From: a virus
IMG/VR virus record: IMGVR_UViG_3300012936_000003
Location: 1 to 64,000 of that record
DNA length: 64,000 nt
Direction: 5' to 3' (one strand)
In this document: positions 39,895 to 48,671 of the stretch, piece after piece
How the letters are laid out: each line of letters starts with the position of its first letter
How positions within the stretch are numbered: position 1 is the first letter of the stretch
Notes under the pieces: generated by a model
What the model was told of the DNA's origin: nothing
The model's database searches: none
What the model saw: the letters and a program-made list of their open reading frames with translations, nothing else
Position numbers and translations under genes: made by a program

Positions 39895-40827
39895 TTAATT
39901 CACATTGTTATATCTAGACAAGATCCACTTCTCGGAGTGACCAGACGTGATATAATTTGCTTTAAATGTCTGTAGATTAACCTTGTTCATAACCAAAGAT
40001 AATTTGGTCTGGGTTAAGTGATTAATCATTGTTGAAATACCAATCGGAATTACAGGAATTGATGGAGATGTTGGTAAGCCAAACAGTGGAGACTGATGGA
40101 AATGACAAGTGAGCACAGAATTAAACTGCATCTGAATCATAAGCATGTTGTCCACAATCCCATTTAATTTGTCCACGTGTTTAACCAATTGCTGTAAAGC
40201 AGTCACAAGTTTTTTACCTTTAACGATTGGTTCCAAACCTTCGTCGTCATTACCTGCAATCAAATCAATTCCATACACAGACTTACTTTCACTTGTTTGT
40301 GAGTTCTCCCTGTCAGTTCTTGTCACCAGTTTAATACCTTCTCTACCAATAACTCTTACTGCATCTGCCTTGATGCCAATAGCAGACTTGGCTTTTGATC
40401 TGGGCATTGAACCCAAGACAAGATTAAAGTTTGAATCAATGTCAGTCTTTTGACTTAAATAAATTCTAGCAGAATCACGAGTAAAGTCTGGATCACACAT
40501 TGCACGTTCGCCGTTCTCTTGCCTCTCAATGGCACGACGACCCATTCTTCCGACCACCAAATCCATCATTCCAGCATGAGTGTGCCCTTTACCACCGTAG
40601 CCGCTTGCACGAGAACCGGGGCGGTCTCTGCCCAGCACGACCCATGAGTTGTTTGCACCCTTGATAACTTTTTCACAACCAGCATTAATAAATTGAGGCA
40701 CACCCTCTCTCATTGCTTCGCACAAAACACCGCTGGCATCTGTAGAAGAAGGATCTGCATCTTTAATTTTTCTTGCGACGGTTGAATCAACCGAGCTAAT
40801 ATCAATACCTTTTACTCTATCGCTCAT
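39895..40827 (-). CDS. Baseplate/spike-associated structural protein
   Basis: The 310-residue protein has a Gly-rich central part (SRASGYGGKGHTHAGMMDLV), then beta-strand repeats (RIYLSQKTDIDSNFNL ... GIKADAVRVIGREGIKLVT ... SVYGIDLIAGN) that read like a beta-helical or spike-stalk segment. A predicted helix follows (KKLVTALQQLVKHVDKLNG), then a Pro/Ile-rich part. The pattern of regularly spaced short strands with Asp/Gly turns is common in central spike proteins of contractile tails. Located 12 bases downstream of the gp5-like hydrolase gene and 10 bases upstream of the 2279-residue gene, it is a reasonable partner of the spike. I do not recognise an exact family. Confidence 0.72.
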   Translation of the reverse strand: MSDRVKGIDISSVDSTVARKIKDADPSSTDASGVLCEAMREGVPQFINAGCEKVIKGANNSWVVLGRDRPGSRASGYGGKGHTHAGMMDLVVGRMGRRAIERQENGERAMCDPDFTRDSARIYLSQKTDIDSNFNLVLGSMPRSKAKSAIGIKADAVRVIGREGIKLVTRTDRENSQTSESKSVYGIDLIAGNDDEGLEPIVKGKKLVTALQQLVKHVDKLNGIVDNMLMIQMQFNSVLTCHFHQSPLFGLPTSPSIPVIPIGISTMINHLTQTKLSLVMNKVNLQTFKANYITSGHSEKWILSRYNNVN

Positions 40828-40839
40828 CTCATTCCTTTA

Positions 40840-43800
40840 CTAGCATGGTGACCAGTTAACGTCCTTGCTCTTACCAGAGAACCCTAAGTTTCTAAAAACA
40901 CGTCTTTTGTGTTTTGCAACGGGGGAACATCTAAATTTACTATCGCTGTGAATCTTCAGCATCGTGGTTTCCCAAGTCTCGCCAGCAGGCAAGTTGCCTG
41001 CATATTGAAAGTGCCACCATTCGGATCCCATCGTGTTTGAACTACAATTTTTAAAATAACTCTTTCTTCCGCCAATTGGCTTATAATTGAATGCTCTAAA
41101 TAGTTGCGTAAGATTAATAAAGTTGCCAGTAACTTGTTTTATTATGGGCTCTCCCTTTGTTCCTCGTGGGCAAACTCGTGCATCCAGAGTTAATCTTTCA
41201 ACCTTGTGTCCTTCATACTCTGTACCGGGCTCTTTGTTAGAGCGTGCCCAAACAACCCACATTCTATTTCCGGGGTATCCCCCTTCTGGATCGTATGTTA
41301 CCACGAATTCACACTCGTTCAAATTCGCCGACGGATAAAGACTGCCAGCATGTGTGTAAATATCAAACGCCATGAATGTGTAGTGGAAAGATGTGGTGCT
41401 TCTGTTTTTATTATTTGGATCATAATTTGCGAGACCACGACCGGTGCCACCCGAAGGTAGAACGCCACCAAGTTCATTAAGAACCTTCTTAACTCCAATC
41501 ATGTCGTTCGCTGCATCTTCTCGCATGTATGCGTTGTTGCCGCCCTTACCTGCACAGAAGTCTGTTCGGATTGCGTCAAACTTAATCTTCACTTTTTTCG
41601 CCTTTGGTTCTGACAGTGGAACCCCTTCTCCTTGATATGTAGGGTTAGGAGTAGATGGACCACCGCTGAATGCGCCGCCACCGCCGTAGCCGCCGCCGCC
41701 AGAGCCGCCAGCGCCACCACCTCCAGCACCGCCTGCACCGCCGCCGGGTGAACACCCACCTCCATTTGTCGGAGTCGTACCTCCGCTGCCAACCTGTCCT
41801 GACGGTCCTTCCGGAGCCGGTTTTGGTGGTTCTGGTGGGGGAGGAGGAGGCTCTGGTGCTTTGTATTCTTCCCAGTAAGTCAGACCCCCTTTGAAATAAG
41901 CAATTAATTTTTGACAAGGATCAACATAATCCCCAAAAACCTGTGGAACCTGATAATCACGCTGGGGTATAAAATCGCCTGCCGCTGTTTTAACAATAGC
42001 TGGCTTGCCTTCGCCAGCCTTGCAGGGTAGAGCCTCCGCAGATAAATATGGTTTATCAGCATCGCTCATTCCGTTTTGATCTGTAACGATCAAATACGGG
42101 TGTACGGGTGGCATTGGACCACCCTTTTTTCTACTCCTCAGTATATTCTCTGGTGATTTTTCCAGCCACTCGTAAAATAAATCTCTTGGAGTCTTTTTCG
42201 CTTCTTCGCTTTTATTTTCTTCTTTGTTATCTTTAACTGTCGTAGCCCCCTCCGTTTTTGCTTTTGGATCTTCTTTTTCAGAATCAGCCTTTGGGTTAGG
42301 GTCTGTCCTAGTAACTTCTTGTTCTGCCACGCCGGTCTCAGGATTGATCAAACCAGAAATGGAGCCTTTGAGTTTTCCAATAAAACTCGTTTCTTCTTTC
42401 TTTTCGCCGCCTTCAGCGGCTGCTCCATCACTGGTAGTTGCTTCAATGTCTTGCCAACCTTCCGGCTTTAAATCTTTGAACAACGTCGGGCAAAGCTGTT
42501 TTGCCAGTGTGGGTGTCCAAGGAATAAGTGGTCTGCCGTTTGAATGGGGAATGTTGTGCTTATTACACAACTCAATGCACCCAGCCCACGCTTTCTGCAT
42601 TTCTTCAGGCTCATAAACAGCCACAAACATCTTAGAACGCACTTTTTGATGCCAATATGGAAACAGGTGCGATCCTACACCGCCGAAGCTACCGCCCGAC
42701 TCAACCGTCCGGAGAAGACCTCCCGGTCCAATAAACGTAGTCAAAATATGAGTCCCGCCGTGTGGTCTTGGGTTTCTCTGTTCCCGAGGAGTAACTGGTG
42801 AGTTGTGTGACAAAACTTTGTTAGCCTCTGTAATCTTTGCACGGGAACCAATAAAAATCTGATCACCGGGCATAACTGGTGGGTGGTCGGCAGCACCCCA
42901 CTCTGTGTTTGGGTCTGTGTTTGGGTCTTTAATACAAACTAAACTTCTAGCCTGACCACGACGATAGTTAGACACGGCGCAATGGTTGGGACCATTGAAA
43001 CCATATCCATTACCCATGTAGTCACGACCAAAACTTCCATTTGCACGACCTTTCATAGCTGGACCCCAACCCGTGATTCCATACACCACTGAGTGCCATG
43101 GCAAGTCAATTGTGCTACCCTCTGGGACGCAGCCTTTTTCTTGACCTTCCGACAAGTATCCCTTACCTGTCCAGCCACGGAATCTAGAAATCTCTAATCC
43201 ATTAAAATTTGTGTCCTTGCTCATCATAAGCTCTACCATGCACCTTGACAAGTTTGTGAAACCAGAACAATCAATTCCACCCTTTTCATAAAACCAATGT
43301 TTGCAACCCCATCCGTAAGGTCTACCACACTGATCTTCAGCCACTAGACGCTGGGCAAAGATAATTCTTTCATGGTAGGTCGGTAAGCTATTGACACATC
43401 CGATGCCAATATTTGCACTAACGGCAACACCCCTGCCGCCCTTCTCAACATAACGAATAAAAGCCGGTCTGTATAGGTGCGCTTTTCCGTTAGCTTTTGA
43501 GTTTGGTGGGTAAGATGGTGTCGTAGTTTGAAAGCAATTCTCGCACGTCTGAGGCGTAGAAGAACCAAAACTTGTAGCTGGTGGTAGTGGTCTAGACTTT
43601 TTAGGGTGTGAATTACAAACCTGCTTTTGTTTAGCTAGGGGCGCATAAGCCTGAACTGGAAACTTTTTATATACCTCAGCGGCATTGGCTGCTGCTAGTT
43701 TTTGAAACTCAGCCGTGTATTCAACCGCCTCACCGGGAGCGCCTGTTGGACCTCCACCTCCGCTGCCGGGACCGCCGCCGACTGGACCGTTAGCTGCATC

Positions 43801-44388
43801 GGCAGCGCATGTGGTGTCTGCTGGTTTCGGTGACGGCTCCGCAAAGACTTTTCCAATATAATAAGGATCTTCAAACGTCTCAATATTTCCGAAGCTAACC
43901 CAGACTAAATCGCCAGCTTCTGCATCCTCTACGTCTGAAGTTCTCGCAACAAAAGTTGGGTATAAATTTATTTTAGTGTATTCAGGATCTACTGCACCTT
44001 CTTGGTATGGAAGATATTTTTTCACTCTAGGCAGATCAACATGAAGTTCGGGAATGTAAACCTTGAATTGCTTCAACGGGTAAGGCATCTGCTCTTGGTT
44101 TTCACCCTCTTTCTGGTCTCCAAAGTAGCTCTGTAACCAAGAGTCTCTTGGTAGCTCATCTGGATCTTCTCCTGTAATTTCAGGTAGTTTTTGAATTACA
44201 ATTCCACGATATGGACCTGTGCCCGTCCTTGCATTAGGGGTCATTGCTTTCATTGCCGCCATCTTAATGGCACGCATTGAACCACCATTGGTCGGGTCTG
44301 GTGCTCCACTGGTTGGACTGGGGCGTACCGCTGGGTTTAGTACGCCGTATCCAATTTGTTTAACCTCTGCATCTGATAGTTTTCCCAT
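40840..44388 (-). CDS. gp5-like tail spike with NlpC/P60-type and M15-type peptidase signatures
   Basis: In this 1182-residue protein, residues about 100-185 (LKQFKVYIPEL ... AGDLVWVSFGN ... YYIGKVF) look like the OB-fold of baseplate spike proteins. A first Gly/Pro linker follows. Residues 350-560 carry an NlpC/P60-like signature with catalytic-type C374 (GGIDCSGFT) and H547 (GGTHILTTFIG). A second, very Gly-rich linker lies at 845-910. Residues 935-1145 carry an M15 D,D/L,D-peptidase-like pattern: H1002 and D1009 (TTSFHYTFMAFD) and E1123/H1126 (SEWWHF), the usual zinc and catalytic positions. Such enzymes cut peptide cross-links in peptidoglycan, so the spike could open the wall during entry. 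T4 gp5 instead carries a muramidase. Conserved Cys pairs suggest disulfides or metal sites. Activity of either domain is untested. Confidence 0.88.
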   Translation of the reverse strand: MGKLSDAEVKQIGYGVLNPAVRPSPTSGAPDPTNGGSMRAIKMAAMKAMTPNARTGTGPYRGIVIQKLPEITGEDPDELPRDSWLQSYFGDQKEGENQEQMPYPLKQFKVYIPELHVDLPRVKKYLPYQEGAVDPEYTKINLYPTFVARTSDVEDAEAGDLVWVSFGNIETFEDPYYIGKVFAEPSPKPADTTCAADAANGPVGGGPGSGGGGPTGAPGEAVEYTAEFQKLAAANAAEVYKKFPVQAYAPLAKQKQVCNSHPKKSRPLPPATSFGSSTPQTCENCFQTTTPSYPPNSKANGKAHLYRPAFIRYVEKGGRGVAVSANIGIGCVNSLPTYHERIIFAQRLVAEDQCGRPYGWGCKHWFYEKGGIDCSGFTNLSRCMVELMMSKDTNFNGLEISRFRGWTGKGYLSEGQEKGCVPEGSTIDLPWHSVVYGITGWGPAMKGRANGSFGRDYMGNGYGFNGPNHCAVSNYRRGQARSLVCIKDPNTDPNTEWGAADHPPVMPGDQIFIGSRAKITEANKVLSHNSPVTPREQRNPRPHGGTHILTTFIGPGGLLRTVESGGSFGGVGSHLFPYWHQKVRSKMFVAVYEPEEMQKAWAGCIELCNKHNIPHSNGRPLIPWTPTLAKQLCPTLFKDLKPEGWQDIEATTSDGAAAEGGEKKEETSFIGKLKGSISGLINPETGVAEQEVTRTDPNPKADSEKEDPKAKTEGATTVKDNKEENKSEEAKKTPRDLFYEWLEKSPENILRSRKKGGPMPPVHPYLIVTDQNGMSDADKPYLSAEALPCKAGEGKPAIVKTAAGDFIPQRDYQVPQVFGDYVDPCQKLIAYFKGGLTYWEEYKAPEPPPPPPEPPKPAPEGPSGQVGSGGTTPTNGGGCSPGGGAGGAGGGGAGGSGGGGYGGGGAFSGGPSTPNPTYQGEGVPLSEPKAKKVKIKFDAIRTDFCAGKGGNNAYMREDAANDMIGVKKVLNELGGVLPSGGTGRGLANYDPNNKNRSTTSFHYTFMAFDIYTHAGSLYPSANLNECEFVVTYDPEGGYPGNRMWVVWARSNKEPGTEYEGHKVERLTLDARVCPRGTKGEPIIKQVTGNFINLTQLFRAFNYKPIGGRKSYFKNCSSNTMGSEWWHFQYAGNLPAGETWETTMLKIHSDSKFRCSPVAKHKRRVFRNLGFSGKSKDVNWSPC

Positions 44389-44398
44389 TCATCTTTTG

Positions 44399-44704
44399 TC
44401 AGTCCTCGTCGCCGTTGGACTGATCGCCTCCATTGATAATGTCATAAATCTCATCTTTAAGCTCGGATGAAATCTCTGCTTTTGAGCCACTATCTCGTTT
44501 GACGATTGAGGTTATTTTTACCAACTGTTCATTTGAGCGTTGCAGTGTTTCTAGATATTTTGCAGCAACCAGACCTACCGACTGATGGTCGCCTTGTCCA
44601 GCCATGTTGGAGATAAGATCTGTTAAAAGTTTAGATGCTAAGGCTCTATCGTCACGAATGTTTCGTGTCGCTTCGTCAACATATTCTTTTAGTTTTTTAT
44701 CCAC
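44399..44704 (-). CDS. Small helical protein, function unknown
   Basis: The 101-residue protein starts with GTG (VDKKLKEYVDEATRNIRDD, initiator read as Met) and is almost entirely helical and charged, with an acidic tail ending GGDQSNGDED. No motif, signal peptide or membrane helix is seen. It lies between the late sigma factor gene (13 bases upstream) and the spike gene (11 bases downstream), so it is made from the same transcript. A role in late transcription or tail assembly is possible but cannot be read from the sequence. Confidence 0.72.
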   Translation of the reverse strand: MDKKLKEYVDEATRNIRDDRALASKLLTDLISNMAGQGDHQSVGLVAAKYLETLQRSNEQLVKITSIVKRDSGSKAEISSELKDEIYDIINGGDQSNGDED

Positions 44705-44716
44705 CTGACCTGCCCC

Positions 44717-45439
44717 CTAGATATTACCGTCGTTCCACTCTGACATGAAAACCCTATATTTGGCTCGTAGTTTGTTCAGATTATTAACAACTTGTTTTGT
44801 GTTCAACCCTGTTAATTCTCTAATGTATAAATAAATAGCTTTCTTATTGAAAATTTCAATATCGTCTGGGTTTTCCATCAATACACATATTGCCTTATAG
44901 ACCTTTTCTTCGTTGGTTTTCATAGGCATCTTACCCCACTCACGAATCTCTCCCCATAGAGAATTCCAAAACTCCTCCTGTTCTCTTGTCTTGAGATAAG
45001 GGTTGTTCGTAGACATGTGTTTTTCTTCAATAGATTTGGGAAGTTCGTCAAATGTGATCTCTCTACGGTTCCTATAGGAATTCTTTTTCACCTTGTGGAT
45101 AAACCAGTTTTTCGTGATAACCGAGAAATAAGAGAATGCCTTTGAGCCCTTGCTCGGATCAAACTTTTCTAGAACAGTAGTTAACCAAACTTTGCACTCA
45201 TCCTTCAAGTCATCAATATTGGGAAGTGTCGTAAACTTATACGTGTATACGATCTTATCTACCATCTCGTTGAATGCAGGCTGAATCCACTCCCTATAGA
45301 GATGTTCTCGTTCATCCTTATCTAATGATGCAGAGTATGCAACAATCGCATCCTCATGTTCCTGACGAAAGTAGTGACGACCTGAGCCCCTGCGTCTTCT
45401 TCTTACTTTCTTCTTTGGTTTTTCCTCAGTCTGACTCAT
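44717..45439 (-). CDS. Late-gene RNA polymerase sigma factor, T4 gp55-like
   Basis: The start is placed at ATG 45439 (MSQTEEKPKKKVRRRRRG), nine bases after a GGAGG site; a longer frame exists but lacks that spacing. The 240-residue product has a very basic start and a sigma region-2-like core: LKDECKVWLTTVLEKFDPSK, GSKAFSYFSVITKNWFIHKV, KKNSYRNRREITFDELP. This matches phage late sigma factors of the gp55 type, which direct host RNA polymerase to simple late promoters (TATAAATA in T4). There is no region 4 for a -35 element, though a helical C-terminal segment (LTGLNTKQVVNNLNKLRAKY) could be a short HTH. Its start overlaps the end of the preceding gene by 14 bases. The presence of such a factor predicts dedicated late promoters in this genome. 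Confidence 0.88.
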   Translation of the reverse strand: MSQTEEKPKKKVRRRRRGSGRHYFRQEHEDAIVAYSASLDKDEREHLYREWIQPAFNEMVDKIVYTYKFTTLPNIDDLKDECKVWLTTVLEKFDPSKGSKAFSYFSVITKNWFIHKVKKNSYRNRREITFDELPKSIEEKHMSTNNPYLKTREQEEFWNSLWGEIREWGKMPMKTNEEKVYKAICVLMENPDDIEIFNKKAIYLYIRELTGLNTKQVVNNLNKLRAKYRVFMSEWNDGNI

Positions 45440-45743
45440 ATTCTTCATCCTCCGTTTCTTCTTCAAATAAAATGGTAGAGTCAATGTCTGCAAGAGACTC
45501 AGCCAAAGATTTTGTATGGTCTAGCAGACCTCGCAAGGTCTCGTCTCCGTAAAAGGTATCTAAACCGTAAACAGTTTCAAGATGCTCTACGAAGTCACTA
45601 ACTTCTTCTGATAATTCTTTATTTTTTTCAATCATTACTGCCATCTTCATCAGAACTTTCCTAACGTACCACACCATCAGACCTGCGGTAGTCAGAGAAA
45701 AAATAGAAAATAAAATAATAATAATATCTACGGCAGTGCTCAT
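45426..45743 (-). CDS. Small single-helix membrane protein
   Basis: The 105-residue product begins MSTAVDIIIILFSIFSLTTA; one membrane-spanning helix covers residues about 5-27, followed by a short basic stretch (YVRKVLMKM) and an acidic, helical C-terminal domain. This suggests N-out, C-in topology with most of the chain in the cytoplasm. The gene overlaps the FmdB-like gene by four bases (ATGA) and the sigma-factor gene by 14. No family is recognised. It may be a membrane anchor or a modifier of host membrane functions; nothing visible decides this. Confidence 0.78.
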   Translation of the reverse strand: MSTAVDIIIILFSIFSLTTAGLMVWYVRKVLMKMAVMIEKNKELSEEVSDFVEHLETVYGLDTFYGDETLRGLLDHTKSLAESLADIDSTILFEEETEDEEYESD

Positions 45744-45988
45744 GATTCGTACTCCTTTGAGGAACTTTGCCTGTCCTCTTTCAGTGCCTCTCTCGCTTCC
45801 CTGATTGAACGTTTTACGACATCGCCAGCCTTTGATTCGTTAGGCTTTGCGTTGTAAGACACATATGGAAGAACTCTGACAAGCGTTTCTTCACCACACT
45901 CTGGGCACATTGTCAGAGTTTCTTCCATCGTGTGCCTTGTTTGAAACTCATGCTCACATGATTCACAAGCATAAGTATATCTAGGCAT
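45740..45988 (-). CDS. FmdB-type zinc-ribbon protein
   Basis: The 82-residue protein carries a single FmdB-like zinc ribbon: MPRYTYACESCEHEFQ with C8/C11 and MCPECGEETL with C28/C31, followed by an Arg/Glu-rich tail. The family is widespread in bacteria as short putative regulatory proteins, and copies occur in phages; its molecular role is not established. It lies in a tight operon just upstream of the late sigma factor, which makes a role in transcription plausible but unproven. Start and stop overlap neighbours. Confidence 0.88.
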   Translation of the reverse strand: MPRYTYACESCEHEFQTRHTMEETLTMCPECGEETLVRVLPYVSYNAKPNESKAGDVVKRSIREAREALKEDRQSSSKEYES

Positions 45989-46194
45989 TAAGACTCGTCC
46001 GTCTCAGTAAGAACCACCGATGGTGCTTGTGCTTTTACCGTTGGTGGGTTCGTCACTACGAGTTCTGAAGCATCTGGCTCCGAATCAAAAGCAAAGTTCA
46101 TATCCCGAAGAACAGGAACAATGTCGCTCTGCTCCATTAGTGACTTTTGTAGTGCCATCATAAGGGCACCAATAGCTTGATTAGACAATTTCAT
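45988..46194 (-). CDS. Small conserved-looking phage protein, unknown function
   Basis: The product has 68 residues: a helical start (MKLSNQAIGALMMALQKSLM) and then an acidic, Pro/Val-rich tail (VVTNPPTVKAQAPSVVLTE). I have an impression of similar short proteins in large marine myoviruses, but no function is known to me and I could not search. The start and stop overlap the neighbours by one base each, so it is clearly translated within the operon. No metal, membrane or DNA-binding motif is visible. Confidence 0.75.
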   Translation of the reverse strand: MKLSNQAIGALMMALQKSLMEQSDIVPVLRDMNFAFDSEPDASELVVTNPPTVKAQAPSVVLTETDES

Positions 46195-47402
46195 TACAAT
46201 ACCTCCATAATTGAATTAAATAATTTTTGTCCTTGTTCACCTTCTTGAAAAGATGATACAATATGTTTTTGTAACTTCTTGGCGTTCTTTTGAGATTGAA
46301 TATCTCCATTGCGAACAGAACGCATCTTGAATTTTAAATCTTCCAAATCAACATAACACCAGTTTGTACCCTTTTCAATTACCCCATTCCAGACTGCCTC
46401 ATCTTGCACTGGCAAAACCTTATGTTCCACCCCAACGATGTGAGACTTTTCTTTCTTAGAGTTCTTTGCAGGCTTAAACGAAGTGAAATCCGTATAACCA
46501 CTCCACTCGGGAGCAATAATTTGCACCCCTGATGCCGCTGCTTCAAAGATTGGTAGCCCGAAGCCTTCTCCATGAGATGTACTCACATATGCGGAGATTG
46601 CGTCATCAGAATATAGTGACCTCATTTGACCATCAGTCAAATTTCCATGAATTAGGTGAATTTTACACTTTCTATCTGGGAAGTTGTCTAACAAACTCTT
46701 GATTGCCGACTTAGTGTTTTCCCTATCCTTTAGAGAATTGTTCTTAATATTGAGCTTGACAACATAACCAACATCAGAATCATTATGAAACTCCTCAAGG
46801 AAAGCAATGAGTGCTGTTTCAATGTTCTTTCGTGGACTCACTTGCGCCACTGTCAAGAAATTAAAATCGGTCGTGACGTACTTCTCAAACTGTGGAATTT
46901 CTTCTGACTGAACGTTTCTATACGGAAACGACACAACATCAATGTTTGTGTTTGCAGAAATTTCTCTCTCCTCTCCAAACGGATCTTTAAGAAATGTCTT
47001 CGCCTGAAGGAAACCATTTTTTGAATGTTGGGATGGGACAATAATCTTGTCTACCAAGTGCGTTCCCCGGATCCAAGAGTCAGAAATTCTGTCTGTCTCA
47101 ATGCCAGCCGTGATGCCGATGTTTTTCTCACAGATTCGGACCCACTCATTTGGAACTGTAATCTGGATTGACGCATCTGCATTTAAAGAATTACCTGCAT
47201 CAATGGTTTTTAGGAGGAGAGAATCTACCCATTGTCTCTCCTCATCATCTTCAAACTTCCAGCTAGTCGCACCCCAAGGAGTGTTGATAAGATAAATGTC
47301 CACTTTGTCTTCATTCGCCCTTAGAGAGCGCAAAACGAATCGTGCATGTTCACCATACCCAGAACGGGAAAGAACCGGACCTCTTACAATAATTTTTTTC
47401 AT
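46194..47402 (-). CDS. Glycosyltransferase, GT-B fold (GT4-like)
   Basis: The 402-residue protein starts MKKIIVRGPVLSRSGYGEHA, a Gly-rich N-terminal loop typical of GT-B glycosyltransferases. The C-terminal nucleotide-sugar half has FNFLTVAQVSPRKNIETALI, AYVSTSHGEGFGLPIFEAAA (the E-x7-E-type motif region) and SGVQIIAPEWSGYTDF, all hallmarks of family GT4. It would transfer a sugar from a nucleotide donor. Overlapping ATGA junction with the second glycosyltransferase upstream shows that both are made together. Targets could be hydroxymethylated or otherwise modified phage DNA, virion proteins or host surface polysaccharide; no base-modification gene is visible in this window. Confidence 0.9.
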   Translation of the reverse strand: MKKIIVRGPVLSRSGYGEHARFVLRSLRANEDKVDIYLINTPWGATSWKFEDDEERQWVDSLLLKTIDAGNSLNADASIQITVPNEWVRICEKNIGITAGIETDRISDSWIRGTHLVDKIIVPSQHSKNGFLQAKTFLKDPFGEEREISANTNIDVVSFPYRNVQSEEIPQFEKYVTTDFNFLTVAQVSPRKNIETALIAFLEEFHNDSDVGYVVKLNIKNNSLKDRENTKSAIKSLLDNFPDRKCKIHLIHGNLTDGQMRSLYSDDAISAYVSTSHGEGFGLPIFEAAASGVQIIAPEWSGYTDFTSFKPAKNSKKEKSHIVGVEHKVLPVQDEAVWNGVIEKGTNWCYVDLEDLKFKMRSVRNGDIQSQKNAKKLQKHIVSSFQEGEQGQKLFNSIMEVL

Positions 47403-48670
47403 AACTGTTCAATACTCCAACTGTTGTAATTTTTTCTGTTATCCCAAGAACCATATTTGTCATGAACTTCTGTCATAATTTTATCCCAACTCTCGTGAAA
47501 CTTGTCAAATGCATAGTTTGTTAAAACGTGCTCACGTCCTGCCTTGCCCATTCGCCGCCGCTCGGCTGGAGGCATGTCGTACATTGCTTTTAAAGTCTTA
47601 ATGAACTGTTCTTTTGACACCCTATCTTCATAAATGTAAGGAACACCCTGTGAACTGTTCAGTGCTCTTGAAGCAGGTTCAATCCCGAGACCAAACCAAT
47701 CAGAGCCGTTCGTAACCTGCTCTTGCAGTCCACCGGTCATGTTAACAATGATTGGTGTCTCGCAAGCGAGAGATTCAAGTGTTGATAATCCAAAACCTTC
47801 TGCATCAGAAATATTAATTGTACAATCTGCCATGTTATAAATCATTGCAAGTTCGTTTGGAAGATATTTTGAAGACGAAATAAGAACTTCGCCGCCTGTT
47901 GCACCACGAGCCGTGATAAGGTGTGACAAATCGGCACCATACGGGTCTTGAGGGTCAGTGTGCATAATAAGAGAAACATTGTCTTTGCCAACTGTTTCTG
48001 CAAATTCAGAAAACCACCAAAGAACCGAAGCACTCATCTTGCGGCGGGCGTTTCTATTGTTCCAAAAGAAAACAAACCTATCTTCTCCACCAAGAGAGTT
48101 GATTTTAAAATCTTTAATTTTATCTTCATCAATCTTGTTAAAAACCTCTGTGTCAACCGTGTGTGGAAGATAATAATTATCTAACTCTGGTGTCACTTTA
48201 TTGACTACATCGTGAGTTAACTTTGAGATTGATACAATTGCATCATTTGAGAGATATGCCTCACGGTTAAAATGCGGGACTGGATAGTTGTCCCAAACAT
48301 GATAGTAAACAATTGGAACCAATGGACGAATCTCGTCTTCCATTTGCCAGAGCCACTGATACCACTTAGGGTCGGTCATGATCCACATAATATCTGGTCG
48401 TTCTGTACGAAGAACCGACCGAATAATTTCTGGTGTTCCAAAATATTCTTCTGGTTTTCCTGTTCCACCAACGGGGAAAATTTTCCAATCGTCTCCGTAC
48501 TTTTCTGTAACGACGGGGGTGTTATTATTGTTGGTAACTGCACCACCCAAGCTGACTACAGAATACTTTCCAGTATCCAACAGCCCCTCAATCGTATATC
48601 TTGACTGAATACCAACACCTGAAGGTGTAAATGGGTGGTCGCCAAGAGTTAAAATTTTTATCTTTTTCAT
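47399..48670 (-). CDS. Glycosyltransferase, GT-B fold (GT4-like), second copy
   Basis: The start is placed at ATG 48670 (MKKIKILTLGDHPFTPSGVG), 10 bases after an AAGGAA site and right at the stop of the upstream nuclease gene; a longer frame is not supported. The 423-residue product has the GT-B pattern: N-terminal Gly-rich loop, central VFFWNNRNARRKMS, then ISDAEGFGLSTLESLACETP and IIVNMTGGLQEQVTNGS, the donor-binding E-x7-E-type region of GT4 enzymes. It is clearly related in fold to, but only distantly similar to, the neighbouring 402-residue enzyme, so the two may add consecutive sugars. Confidence 0.9.
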   Translation of the reverse strand: MKKIKILTLGDHPFTPSGVGIQSRYTIEGLLDTGKYSVVSLGGAVTNNNNTPVVTEKYGDDWKIFPVGGTGKPEEYFGTPEIIRSVLRTERPDIMWIMTDPKWYQWLWQMEDEIRPLVPIVYYHVWDNYPVPHFNREAYLSNDAIVSISKLTHDVVNKVTPELDNYYLPHTVDTEVFNKIDEDKIKDFKINSLGGEDRFVFFWNNRNARRKMSASVLWWFSEFAETVGKDNVSLIMHTDPQDPYGADLSHLITARGATGGEVLISSSKYLPNELAMIYNMADCTINISDAEGFGLSTLESLACETPIIVNMTGGLQEQVTNGSDWFGLGIEPASRALNSSQGVPYIYEDRVSKEQFIKTLKAMYDMPPAERRRMGKAGREHVLTNYAFDKFHESWDKIMTEVHDKYGSWDNRKNYNSWSIEQL

Positions 48671-48671
48671 T

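Noticed and set aside
41645-41917. Alternative frames over the glycine-rich linker
   Set aside because: They arise from GC-rich repeats coding Gly in the spike protein; no start signals and biased composition (Arg/Trp or Ala/Val).
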